This document shows, one piece after another, positions 12,223-24,605 of a stretch of 64,000 nt of DNA. Below the pieces are notes generated by a model. The model was not told the origin of the DNA and ran no database searches. It saw nothing but the letters and a program-made list of their open reading frames with translations. This DNA comes from Apostichopus japonicus (lineage: Eukaryota > Echinodermata > Holothuroidea > Aspidochirotida > Stichopodidae). How positions within the stretch are numbered: the first letter of the stretch is position 1; every line of letters begins with the position of its first letter. The position numbers and the translations under genes were made by a program. The DNA lies in assembly GCF_037975245.1 (NCBI RefSeq), contig NC_092570.1, positions 11,759,001 through 11,823,000 of the forward strand, in the 5' to 3' direction.

Positions 12223-12680
12223 ACCATTAAACAGTCTTTAGTTTTATTCAAACTGACAGCATATTGCTGTCACTGACAAGTTAACTTTTCAGAGGAATTT
12301 TTTTTAGACAGTTCTTTTTTCAAAGTAGGATTAAACCCATATTTATTATTATGTTTAAAACAGTTATTGTTTGCCATTATATGGTATTTAGTTTTTTAAT
12401 TAAATTCAGGAAATGGAAAGTATGTTGCTGTCAATTACAACTTAAGTTTTCAATGGAGATCTTCTGGACAGTTTTTTCTTGAAAGTGGTTTAACCATGAC
12501 TATTATAGACTGATGTTGACTTTTACTTGGCAAAGTCATCTTTCCACTTTTGCCTTATTTTTTTTAAAGAACTAACATTTCTAGTATATAATCAGTATGT
12601 ACAAATGCCATTAAACAGTATTCAGATTTTTATTCAAACTCCAGAACAGACAGTACATTGTCGTCACATATGTGTTCAGT
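12223..12680 (+). repeat. Three diverged copies of a 3' region repeat
   Basis: Related segments start at about 12223 (ACCATTAAACAGTCTTTAG), 12373 (GCCATTATATGGTATTTAG) and 12607 (GCCATTAAACAGTATTCAG). The first two continue in parallel through GCTGTCA, AAGTTTTCA or ACTTTTCA, and GACAGTTTTTTC or GACAGTTCTTTT. Spacing is irregular (150 and 234 bp), as expected for an old tandem duplication with indels. Confidence 0.55.
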
Positions 12681-13190
12681 ATAAATATGCATTACAAATA
12701 CATGCTTTGTAGGTAAATATTGTTTATTAAGATCTGATTGGTAGCCAATTTAAGAATGAATTCTTTTCAAAAAGTTACTGTCTGACTAGCTATTATTATT
12801 GTCTGCCTAGCATGCAGAATTGCACACTACATACTGTAGTTTGGTAATGCTAACTCTTGAATAACTTTTATCTATTCAGCTGTAACTTTTATTTTGATAT
12901 AATGATTGATAAAAAATTAACCTTTATATTGTTTTAACAGATAGAGTTTCCTTTCTTAATTGCCACAGCAATACATGAAATCATTGTTTTAATGAACATA
13001 TTTAGTTGGTATTTCATAATATATATAAGTTTTTAATGTGTAATATGAAAGCGTTTACTTCAGAAGTTTGCTTTCTTGTTAGACTCCAAATTTATGTTTT
13101 CTTTTTCATTGCCCTCAACTTTGCATTATTGTGCAGTACTATACTTTTGCCATTCATGTTTGATCCATTAACTTGTCTTAACTTTGTTGG

Positions 13191-13196
13191 AATAAA
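13191..13196 (+). other. Polyadenylation signal AATAAA
   Basis: Canonical AATAAA in the context TTGGAATAAAATGATATTTTC, on the same strand as the BEN-like exons and about 1 kb after their last stop. T-rich sequence follows. A chance AATAAA in AT-rich DNA is possible. Confidence 0.45.
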
Positions 13197-13310
13197 ATGA
13201 TATTTTCAGATTTTTGTTAACAGTGATTTTACTCCATCTGCTGGAAGTTCTCCCTCGCCTTAACTTGCTTGTTAAGTGTTAGACCTACATCATGTGCAAC
13301 TGTAAAGAGT

Positions 13311-13990
13311 AATTTTAACCTGTTGAAATTCATCGCCACCTGTTTTCACCAGATAACTTGTTGAAAACAATTGAACCTGTGGAAAATCCTACTGTTATAA
13401 CCAGCTTAAAACCTTCCATACATGTTCTTACCTGTTCAAACGTTTTCAATACCAGTAAAGACATGTTGAAAACAGAACCAGTTAAAACCTGTTACCCCTG
13501 TTGAAAACAGTTGAAACCAGTTCATACAGTATGTTATTACCAGTTAATAGCTGTTGCGCCTGTTGAAAACAGTTGAAACCTGTTACTACCAGTTAATACC
13601 TGTTCATGCCAGTTAAAAGCTGTTGTGCCTGTTGAAACTTGTTGAGAGCAGTTGAAACCGGTTAATACCAGTTAAAAACTGTTATGCCTGTTGAAAACAG
13701 TTGAAACCTGTTATTACCAGTTAATACCTGTTAATACCAGCTAAAGCTGTTGTGCCTGTTGAAACCTGTTGAAAACAGTTGAAACCTGTTAATACCAGCT
13801 AATACCTGTTAATACCAGTTAAAAATTGTTATGCCTGTTGAAAACAGTTGAAACCTGTTAATACCAGTTAATACCTGTCAATACCAGTAAACACCCGTTA
13901 ATACCATTTAATACCTGTTATTACCTGTCACCAAATACCAGTTGCAACAGGTACCTGTTAAAACCAGTTCAACAGGTATTAACTGGAATT
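13311..13990. repeat. Right end repeats of the island, CCTGTT/CCAGTT modules
   Basis: Built from about 10-bp modules of the form ATACC-A/T-GTTA alternating with TGTTGAAAACAGTTGAAACC. A longer pattern starts with GCCTGTTGAAAACAGTTG at about 13558, 13686 and 13833, steps of 128 and 147 bp. The perfect palindrome AACAGGTACCTGTT, common in the left end, appears at 13946-13959. The outermost module, 13971-13990, is inverted relative to the others and matches the left terminus. Confidence 0.85.
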
Positions 13991-14010
13991 TTCACCTGGG
14001 ACGTATATAC

Positions 14011-14064
14011 CGAACGTTCGATACACGGGTATCGAACATTCGATACACGGGTATCGAACGTTCG
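14011..14064. repeat. Twin hairpin monomers at the island's right edge
   Basis: The array restarts with CGAACGTTCGATAC (14011-14024), loop ACGG, then GTATCGAACATTCG (one mismatch in 14). A second copy follows at once (loop 14047-14050), ending GTATCGAACGTTCG at 14064. The island is thus bordered on both sides by hairpin-forming monomers. Confidence 0.85.
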
Positions 14065-14428
14065 ATTGATCGGTACCGCACATTCGATTGATCGGTACCG
14101 AACATTCGATTGATCGTTACAGCACATTCGATTGATCGGTACCGAACATTCGATTGATCGGTACCGATCATTCGATTGATTGGTATCGCACATTCGATTG
14201 ATCGGTACCGATCATTCGCTTGGTCGTTACTGCACATTCGATTGATCGGTAGCGCCTCTTCGATTGATCGAATGTGAAAATTCGATTGATCGGTACAGCA
14301 CATTCGATTGATCGGTACCGAACATTCGATTGATCGTTACCGCACATTCGATTGATCGGTACCGCACATTCGATTGATCGGTTCTGCACATTCGATTGAT
14401 CGGTACCGCACATTCGATTGATCAGTAC

Positions 14429-14460
14429 CGAACGTTCGATACATAGGTATCGAACGTTCG
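14429..14460. repeat. Hairpin monomer of the satellite (perfect inverted repeat)
   Basis: Arms 14429-14442 and 14447-14460 are exact 14-bp reverse complements around ATAG. A related weaker copy lies near 14738. I noticed none of this type further right. Confidence 0.85.
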
Positions 14461-15829
14461 ATTGAAGGGTACCGAACATTCGATTGATCGGTACCGAACA
14501 TTCGATTGATCGGTACCGCACATTCGATTGATCGGGGCCGCACATTCCATTGATCGGTACCGCACAATCGAATGATCGGTACCGAACATTCTATTGATCG
14601 GGCCGCATTCCATTGATCGGTACCGCACATTGAATTGATCGGTATTGCACATTCGATTGATCGGTACCGCACATTCGATTGATCGGTTCTGCACATTCGA
14701 TTGATCGGTACCGCACATTCGATTGATCAGTACCGATCGTTCGATACATCGGTATCGAACTTTCGATTGAATTGTACCGAACATTCGATTGATCGGTACC
14801 GCACATTCCATTGATCGGTACCGCACATTCGATTGATATGTACCGCACATTCCATTGATCGGTACCGCACATTCGATTGATCGGTACCGAACATTCGATT
14901 GATCGGTACCGCAAATTCGATTGATCGGTATCGCACATTCGATTGATCGGTATTTCACATTCGATTGATCGGTACCACACATTCGATTGATCGGTACTGC
15001 ACATTCGATTGATCGGTACCGAACGTTCGATTGATCGGTATCGAACATTCGATTGAAGGGTACCGCACAATCGATTGATCGGTACCGAACATTCGATTGA
15101 TCGGTACCGAACATTCGATTGATCGGTATCGCTCATTTGATTGATCGGTACCGCACATTCTATTGATCGGTATCGAACATTCGATTGGTCGAGAACGCAC
15201 AGTCGATTGATCGGTATCGCACATTCGTTTGATCGGTACCGCATATTCGATTGATCGGTATCGCACATTCGTTTGATCGGTATCGAACATTCGATTGATC
15301 GGGAACGCACATTCGATTGATAGGTACCGAATCTTCGAATGATCGGTACCGAACATTCGATTGATCGGTACCGCACATTCGATTGATCGGTACCGAATAT
15401 TCGATTGATCGGTACCGCACATTCCATTGATCGGTACCGCACATTCGATTGATCGGTACCGCACATTCGTTCGATCGATACCGAACATTCGATTGATCGG
15501 TACCGCACTTTCGTTCGATCGATACCGAACATTCGATTGATCGGTACCGAACATTCGATTGATCGGTACCGTACATTCGTTTGATCGGTACCGAACATTC
15601 GATTGATCGGTACCGTACATTCTATTGATCGGTACCGAACATTCGATTGATCGGTACTGCATTTTCGTTCGATCGATACCGCACATTCTATTGATCGGTA
15701 CCGAACATTCGATTGATCGGTACCGTACATTCTATTGATCGGTACCGAACATTCGATTGATCGGTACCGCACTTTCGTTCGATCGATACCGCACATTCGA
15801 TTGATCGGTACCGAACATTCGATTGATCG

Positions 15830-18800
15830 GTACCGTACATTCTATTGATCGGTACCGCACATTCGATTGATCGGTATCGCACATTCGTTTGATCGGTACC
15901 GCACATTCGATTGATCGGTACCGCACATTCGATTGATCGGGACCGCACATTCGATTGATCGGGGCCGCACATTCCATTGATCGGTACGGCACATTCAATT
16001 GATCGGTATTGCACATTCGATTGATCGGGACCGCACATTCGATTGATCGGGGCCGCACATTCCATTGATCGGTACCGCCCATTCGATTGGTCAGTACTGC
16101 ACATTCGATTGATCGGTACCGCACATTCGATTGATCGGTATCGAACATTCGATTGATCGGTACCACACATTCGATTGATCGGTACTGCACATTCGATTGA
16201 TCGGTACCGAACGTTCGATTGATCGGTATCGAACTTTCGATTGAAGGGTACCGCACAATCGATTGATCGGTACCGAACACTCGATTGATCGGTACCGAAC
16301 ATTCGATTGATCGGTATCGCTCATTCGATTGATCGGTACCGCACATTCTATTGATCGGTACCGAACATTCGATTGATCGGTACCGCACATTCGATTGATC
16401 GGTATCGCACATTCGTTTGAATGGTATCGAACATTCGATTGGTCGAGAACGCACAGTCGATTGATCGGTATCGCACATTCGTTTGATCGGTACCGCATAT
16501 TCGATTGATCGGTATCGCACATTCGTTTGATCGGTATCGAACATTCGATTGATCGGGAACGCACATTCGATTGATAGGTACCGAATCTTCGAATGATCGG
16601 TACCGAACATTCGATTGATCGGTACCGCACATTCGATTGATCGGTACCGAATATTCGATTGATCGGTACCGCACATTCCATTGATCGGTACCGCACATTC
16701 GATTGATCGGTACCGCACATTCGTTCGATCGATACCGAACATTCGATTGATCGGTACCGCACATTCGTTCGATCGATACCGAACATTCGATTGATCGGTA
16801 CCGAACATTCGATTGATCGGTACCGTACATTCTATTGATCGGTACCGAACATTCGATTGATCGGTACCGTACATTCTATTGATCGGTACCGAACATTCGA
16901 TTGATCGGTACTGCACTTTCGTTCGATCGATACCGCACATTCTATTGATCGGTACCGAACATTCGATTGATCGGTACCGTACATTCTATTGATCGGTACC
17001 GCACATTCGATTGATCGGTATCGCACATTCGTTTGATCGGTACCGTACATTCGATTGATCGGTACCGCACATTCGATTGATCGGGACCGCACATTCGATT
17101 GATCGGGGCCGCACATTCCATTGATCGGTACCGCACATTCGATTGATCGGTATCGCACATTCGTTTGAATGGTATCGAACATTCGATTGGTCGGGAACGC
17201 ACAGTCGATTAATCGGTATCGCACATTCGTTTGATCGGTACCGCATATTCGATTGATCGGTATCGCACATTCGTTTGATCGGTATCGAACATTCGATTGA
17301 TCGGGAACGCACATTCGATTGATAGGTACCGAATCTTCGAATGATCGGTACCGAACATTCGATTGATCGGTATTTCACATTCGATTGATCGGTATTTCAC
17401 ATTCGATTGATCGGTACCACACATTCGATTGATCGGTACTGCACATTCGATTGATCGGTACCGTACGTTCGATTGATCGGTATTTCACATTCGATTGATC
17501 GGTACCACACATTCGATTGATCGGTACTGCACATTCGATTGATCGGTACCGAACGTTCGATTGATCGGTATCGAACATTCGATTGAAGGGTACCGCACAT
17601 TCGATTGATCGGTACCGAACATTCGATTGATCGGTACCGCACATTCGATTGATCGGTATCGCACATTCGTTTGATCGGTATCGAACATTCGATTGATCGG
17701 GAACGCACATTCGATTGATCGGTACCGAATCTTCGAATGATATGTACCGAACATTCGATTGATCGGTATCGCTCATTCGATTGATCGGTACCGCACATTC
17801 TATTGATCGGTACCGAACATTCGATTGATCGGTACCGCACATTCGGTTGATCGGTATCGCACATTCGTTTGAATGGTATCGAACATTCGATTGGTCGGGA
17901 ACGCACAGTCGATTGATCGGTACCGCACATTCGTTTGATCGGTACCGCATATTCGATTGATCGGTATCGCACATTCGTTTGATCGGTATCGAACATTCGA
18001 TTGATCGGTAACGCACATTCGATTGATAGGTACCGAATCTTCGAATGATCGGTACCGAACATTCGATTGATCGGTACCGCACATTCGATTGATCGGTACC
18101 GAATATTCGATTGATCGGTACCGCACATTCCATTGATCGGTACCGCACATTCGATTGATCGGTACCGCACATTCGTTCGATCGATACCGAACATTCGATT
18201 GATCGGTACCGCACTTTCGTTCGATCGATACCGAACATTCGATTGATCGGTACCGAACATTCGATTGATCGGTACCGTACATTCTATTGATCGGTACCGA
18301 ACATTCGATTGATCGGTACCGCACTTTCGTTGGATCGATACCGCACATTCTATTGATCGGTACCGAACATTCGATTGATCGATACCGTACATTCTATTGA
18401 TCGGTACCGAACATTCGATTGATCGGTACTGCACTTTCGTTCGATCGATACCGCACATTCTATTGATCGGTACCGAACATTCGATTGATCGGTACCGTAC
18501 ATTCTATTGATCGGTACCGCACATTCGATTGATCGGTATCGCACATTCGTTTGATCGGTACCGAACATTCGATTGATCGGTACCGCACATTCGATTGATC
18601 GGGACCGCACATTCGATTGATCGGGGCCGCACATTCCATTGATCGGTACCGCACATTCAATTGATCGGTATTGCACATTCGATTGATCGGGACCGCACAT
18701 TCGATTGATCGGGGCCGCACATTCCATTGATCGGTACCGCCCATTCGATTGGTCGGTACTGCACATTCGATTGATCGGTACCGCACATTCGATTGATCGG

Positions 18801-19040
18801 TACCGAACGTTCGATTGATCGTTTTCGAACATTCGATTGAAGGGTACCGGACATTCGATTGATCGGTACCGAACATTCGATTGATCGGTGCCGCAAATTC
18901 GATTGATCGGTACCGAACATTCGATTGATCGGTACCGCACATTCGATTGATCGGTATCGCACATTCGTTTGATCGGTATCGAACATTCGATTGATCGAAA
19001 ACGCACATTCGATTGATCGGTATCGCACATTCGTTTGATC
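15830..19040 (+). repeat. Higher-order satellite block, copy 1 (repeated about 4.29-4.49 kb downstream)
   Basis: The order of variant monomers here is repeated at about 20.3-23.3 kb. The offset is 4,487 bp at the left (TTCAATT 15994 to 20481) and 4,289 bp further right. The 198-bp change equals nine monomers missing from the second copy near 21040. Confidence 0.8.
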
Positions 19041-19661
19041 GGTACCGCACATACGATTGATCGGTATCGCATATTCGTTTGATCGGTATCGAACATTCGA
19101 TTGATCGGTATTTCACATTCGATTGATCGGTATTTCACATTTGATTGATCGGTACCACACATTCGATTGATCGGTACCGCACATTCGATTGATCGGTACC
19201 GAACATTGGATTGATCGGTACCGCAAATTCGATTGATCGGTATCGCACATTCGTTTGATCGGTATCGAACATTCGATTGATCGGGAACGCACATTCGATT
19301 GGTAGGTACCAGTCTTCGAATGATCTGTACCGAACATTCGATTGATCGGTATCGCTCATTCGATTGATCGGTACCGCACATTCTATTGATCGGTACCGAA
19401 CATTCGATTGATCGGTACCGCACATTCGATTGATCGGTATCGCACATTCGTTTGAATGGTATCGAACATTCGATTGGTCGGGAACGCACAGTCGATTAAT
19501 CGGTATCGCACATTCGTTTGATCGGTACCGCATATTCGATTGATCGGTATCGCACATTCGTTTGATCGGTATCGAACATTCGATTGATCGGGAACGCACA
19601 TTCGATTGATAGGTACCGAATCTTCGAATGATCGGTACCGAACATTCGATTGATCGGTATT
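17375..19661 (+). repeat. Higher-order repeat unit of about 2.29 kb
   Basis: The anchor GGTATTTCACATTCGATTG (two GGTATTTCAC monomers in a row) recurs near 17372, 19659, 21661, 23992, 32395, 35958, 38289, 51577 and 53887. Neighbouring spacings are 2,287, 2,002, 2,331 and 2,310 bp, i.e. 91 to 106 monomers. This interval is one representative unit of 104 monomers minus 1 bp. Confidence 0.75.
19308..19318 (+). repeat. 21-bp monomer with a shared 1-bp deletion (lineage marker)
   Basis: ACCAGTCTTCG replaces ACCGAATCTTCG-type sequence, shortening the monomer to 21 bp. The same lesion recurs at 23641, 32044, 35607 and 37938. It explains why offsets spanning it are 22n-1, such as 4,333, 3,563 and 2,331 bp. 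Confidence 0.9.
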
Positions 19662-20316
19662 TCACATTCGATTGATCGGTATTTCACATTCGATTGATCG
19701 GTACCACACATTCGATTGATCGGTACTGCACATTCGATTGATCGGTACCGTACGTTCGATTGATCGGTATTTCACATTCGATTGATCGGTACCACACATT
19801 CGATTGATCGGTACTGCACATTCGATTGATCGGTACCGAACGTTCGATTGATCGGTATCGAACATTCGATTGAAGGGTACCGCACATTCGATTGATCGGT
19901 ACCGAACATTCGATTGATCGGTACCGCACATTCGATTGATCGGTATCGCACATTCGTTTGATCGGTATCGAACATTCGATTGATCGGGAACGCACATTCG
20001 ATTGATCGGTACCGAATCTTCGAATGATATGTACCGAACATTCGATTGATCGGTATCGCTCATTCGATTGATCGGTACCGCACATTCTATTGATCGGTAC
20101 CGAACATTCGATTGATCGGTACCGCACATTCGGTTGATCGGTATCGCACATTCGTTTGAATGGTATCGAACATTCGATTGGTCGGGAACGCACAGTCGAT
20201 TGATCGGTACCGCACATTCGTTTGATCGGTACCGCATATTCGATTGATCGGTATCGCACATTCGTTTGATCGGTATCGAACATTCGATTGATCGGTACCG
20301 TACATTCTATTGATCG

Positions 20317-23300
20317 GTACCGTACATTCTATTGATCGGTACCGCACATTCGATTGATCGGTATCGCACATTCGTTTGATCGGTACCGCACATTCGATTG
20401 ATCGGTACCGCACATTCGATTGATCGGGACCGCACATTCGATTGATCGGGGCCGCACATTCCATTGATCGGTACGGCACATTCAATTGATCGGTATTGCA
20501 CATTCGATTGATCGGGACCGCACATTCGATTGATCGGGGCCGCACATTCCATTGATCGGTACCGCCCATTCGATTGGTCAGTACTGCACATTCGATTGAT
20601 CGGTACCGCACATTCGATTGATCGGTATCGAACATTCGATTGATCGGTACCACACATTCGATTGATCGGTACTGCACATTCGATTGATCGGTACCGAACG
20701 TTCGATTGATCGGTATCGAACTTTCGATTGAAGGGTACCGCACAATCGATTGATCGGTACCGAACACTCGATTGATCGGTACCGAACATTCGATTGATCG
20801 GTATCGCTCATTCGATTGATCGGTACCGCACATTCTATTGATCGGTACCGAACATTCGATTGATCGGTACCGCACATTCGATTGATCGGTATCGCACATT
20901 CGTTTGAATGGTATCGAACATTCGATTGGTCGAGAACGCACAGTCGATTGATCGGTATCGCACATTCGTTTGATCGGTACCGCATATTCGATTGATCGGT
21001 ATCGCACATTCGTTTGATCGGTATCGAACATTCGATTGATCGGTACCGCACATTCGTTCGATCGATACCGAACATTCGATTGATCGGTACCGAACATTCG
21101 ATTGATCGGTACCGTACATTCTATTGATCGGTACCGAACATTCGATTGATCGGTACCGTACATTCTATTGATCGGTACCGAACATTCGATTGATCGGTAC
21201 TGCACTTTCGTTCGATCGATACCGCACATTCTATTGATCGGTACCGAACATTCGATTGATCGGTACCGTACATTCTATTGATCGGTACCGCACATTCGAT
21301 TGATCGGTATCGCACATTCGTTTGATCGGTACCGTACATTCGATTGATCGGTACCGCACATTCGATTGATCGGGACCGCACATTCGATTGATCGGGGCCG
21401 CACATTCCATTGATCGGTACCGCACATTCGATTGATCGGTATCGCACATTCGTTTGAATGGTATCGAACATTCGATTGGTCGGGAACGCACAGTCGATTA
21501 ATCGGTATCGCACATTCGTTTGATCGGTACCGCATATTCGATTGATCGGTATCGCACATTCGTTTGATCGGTATCGAACATTCGATTGATCGGGAACGCA
21601 CATTCGATTGATAGGTACCGAATCTTCGAATGATCGGTACCGAACATTCGATTGATCGGTATTTCACATTCGATTGATCGGTATTTCACATTCGATTGAT
21701 CGGTACCACACATTCGATTGATCGGTACTGCACATTCGATTGATCGGTACCGTACGTTCGATTGATCGGTATTTCACATTCGATTGATCGGTACCACACA
21801 TTCGATTGATCGGTACTGCACATTCGATTGATCGGTACCGAACGTTCGATTGATCGGTATCGAACATTCGATTGAAGGGTACCGCACATTCGATTGATCG
21901 GTACCGAACATTCGATTGATCGGTACCGCACATTCGATTGATCGGTATCGCACATTCGTTTGATCGGTATCGAACATTCGATTGATCGGGAACGCACATT
22001 CGATTGATCGGTACCGAATCTTCGAATGATATGTACCGAACATTCGACAGATCGGTATCGCTCATTCGATTGATCGGTACCGCACATTCTATTGATCGGT
22101 ACCGAACATTCGATTGATCGGTACCGCACATTCGGTTGATCGGTATCGCACATTCGTTTGAATGGTATCGAACATTCGATTGGTCGGGAACGCACAGTCG
22201 ATTGATCGGTACCGCACATTCGTTTGATCGGTACCGCATATTCGATTGATCGGTATCGCACATTCGTTTGATCGGTATCGAACATTCGATTGATCGGTAA
22301 CGCACATTCGATTGATAGGTACCGAATCTTCGAATGATCGGTACCGAACATTCGATTGATCGGTACCGCACATTCGATTGATCGGTACCGAATATTCGAT
22401 TGATCGGTACCGCACATTCCATTGATCGGTACCGCACATTCGATTGATCGGTACCGCACATTCGTTCGATCGATACCGAACATTCGATTGATCGGTACCG
22501 CACTTTCGTTCGATCGATACCGAACATTCGATTGATCGGTACCGAACATTCGATTGATCGGTACCGTACATTCTATTGATCGGTACCGAACATTCGATTG
22601 ATCGGTACCGCACTTTCGTTGGATCGATACCGCACATTCTATTGATCGGTACCGAACATTCGATTGATCGATACCGTACATTCTATTGATCGGTACCGAA
22701 CATTCGATTGATCGGTACTGCACTTTCGTTCGATCGATACCGCACATTCTATTGATCGGTACCGAACATTCGATTGATCGGTACCGTACATTCTATTGAT
22801 CGGTACCGCACATTCGATTGATCGGTATCGCACATTCGTTTGATCGGTACCGAACATTCGATTGATCGGTACCGCACATTCGATTGATCGGGACCTCACA
22901 TTCGATTGATCGGGGCCGCACATTCCATTGATCGGTACCGCACATTCAATTGATCGGTATTGCACATTCGATTGATCGGGAGCGCACATTCGATTGATCG
23001 GGGCCGCACATTCCATTGATCGGTACCGCCCATTCGATTGGTCGGTACTGCACATTCGATTGATCGGTACCGCACATTCGATTGATCGGTACCGAACGTT
23101 CGATTGATCGTTTTCGAACATTCGATTGAAGGGTACCGGACATTCGATTGATCGGTACCGAACATTCGATTGATCGGTGCCGCAAATTCGATTGATCGGT
23201 ACCGAACATTCGATTGATCGGTACCGCACATTCGATTGATCGTTACCGAACATTCGATTGATCGGTACCGCACATTCGATTGATCGGTATCGCACATTCG

Positions 23301-23330
23301 TTTGATCGGTATCGAACATTCGATTGATCG
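20317..23330 (+). repeat. Higher-order satellite block, copy 2
   Basis: Partner of 15830-19040, with a nine-monomer deletion near 21040 and then near-identity. At about 22.9-23.2 kb the offset becomes 4,333 bp because two extra monomers are present (GATCGTTACCGAAC near 23240). Confidence 0.8.
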
Positions 23331-24605
23331 AAAACGCACATTCGATTGATCGGTATCGCACATTCGTTTGATCGGTACCGCACATACGATTGATCGGTAT
23401 CGCATATTCGTTTGATCGGTATCGAACATTCGATTGATCGGTATTTCACATTCGATTGATCGGTATTTCACATTTGATTGATCGGTACCACACATTCGAT
23501 TGATCGGTACCGCACATTCGATTGATCGGTACCGAACATTGGATTGATCGGTACCGCAAATTCGATTGATCGGTATCGCACATTCGTTTGATCGGTATCG
23601 AACATTCGATTGATCGGGAACGCACATTCGATTGGTAGGTACCAGTCTTCGAATGATCTGTACCGAACATTCGATTGATCGGTATCGCTCATTCGATTGA
23701 TCGGTACCGCACATTCTATTGATCGGTACCGAACATTCGATTGATCGGTACCGCACATTCGATTGATCGGTATCGCACATTCGTTTGAATGGTATCGAAC
23801 ATTCGATTGGTCGGGAACGCACAGTCGATTAATCGGTATCGCACATTCGTTTGATCGGTACCGCATATTCGATTGATCGGTATCGCACATTCGTTTGATC
23901 GGTATCGAACATTCGATTGATCGGGAACGCACATTCGATTGATAGGTACCGAATCTTCGAATGATCGGTACCGAACATTCGATTGATCGGTATTTCACAT
24001 TCGATTGATCGGTATTTCACATTCGATTGATCGGTACCACACATTCGATTGATCGGTACTGCACATTCGATTGATCGGTACCGTACGTTCGATTGATCGG
24101 TATTTCACATTCGATTGATCGGTACCACACATTCGATTGATCGGTACTGCACATTCGATTGATCGGTACCGAACGTTCGATTGATCGGTATCGAACATTC
24201 GATTGAAGGGTACCGCACATTCGATTGATCGGTACCGAACATTCGATTGATCGGTACCGCACATTCGATTGATCGGTATCGCACATTCGTTTGATCGGTA
24301 TCGAACATTCGATTGATCGGGAACGCACATTCGATTGATCGGTACCGAATCTTCGAATGATATGTACCGAACATTCGATTGATCGGTATCGCTCATTCGA
24401 TTGATCGGTACCGCACATTCTATTGATCGGTACCGAACATTCGATTGATCGGTACCGCACATTCGGTTGATCGGTATCGCACATTCGTTTGAATGGTATC
24501 GAACATTCGATTGGTCGGGAACGCACAGTCGATTGATCGGTACCGCACATTCGTTTGATCGGTACCGCATATTCGATTGATCGGTATCGCACATTCGTTT
24601 GATCG

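Larger units (their letters stand above)
12183..13310 (+). other. AT-rich stretch downstream of the BEN-like stop; possible 3' UTR
   Basis: No coding exon recognised. The stretch is T-rich, with many short stops, and ends near a canonical AATAAA. If the locus is or was transcribed, this is its likely 3' untranslated region, of about 1 kb. Confidence 0.5.
8676..14009. mobile_element. Candidate inserted element with repeat-built ends, carrying a BEN-like gene remnant
   Basis: Seen: the satellite stops after GATCAGTA (ending 8675) and resumes with CCGAACG at 14010. Joined, these give the junction GATCAGTACCGAACG, which occurs intact 44 bp earlier (from 8624), so 5,334 bp interrupt the array in perfect 22-bp register. 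The dinucleotide TA occurs at both edges (8674-8675, 14008-14009) and could be a target duplication, but two bases are weak evidence. The outermost bases 8675-8694 (AATTCCTGTTAATACCTGTT) match 13971-13990 in inverted orientation at 19 of 20 positions; on the right 19 more bases (13991-14009) lie outside that match. The ends are arrays of short repeats (8676-9142 and 13311-13990) enclosing about 4.2 kb of single-copy DNA. Known parallel: foldback-type elements, including sea-urchin TU elements, have inverted ends made of tandem repeats and a variable middle. Against this: no transposase was recognised, and the GAAAAC sub-module of the end repeats runs in the same direction at both ends. A captured host segment is the main alternative. 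Confidence 0.5.

Noticed and set aside
8674-14009. TA target-site duplication as proof of a Tc1/mariner-type insertion
   Set aside because: TA is present at both edges, but two bases carry little weight. No transposase or typical mariner terminal repeats were found, and the right edge has 19 bases outside the inverted match.
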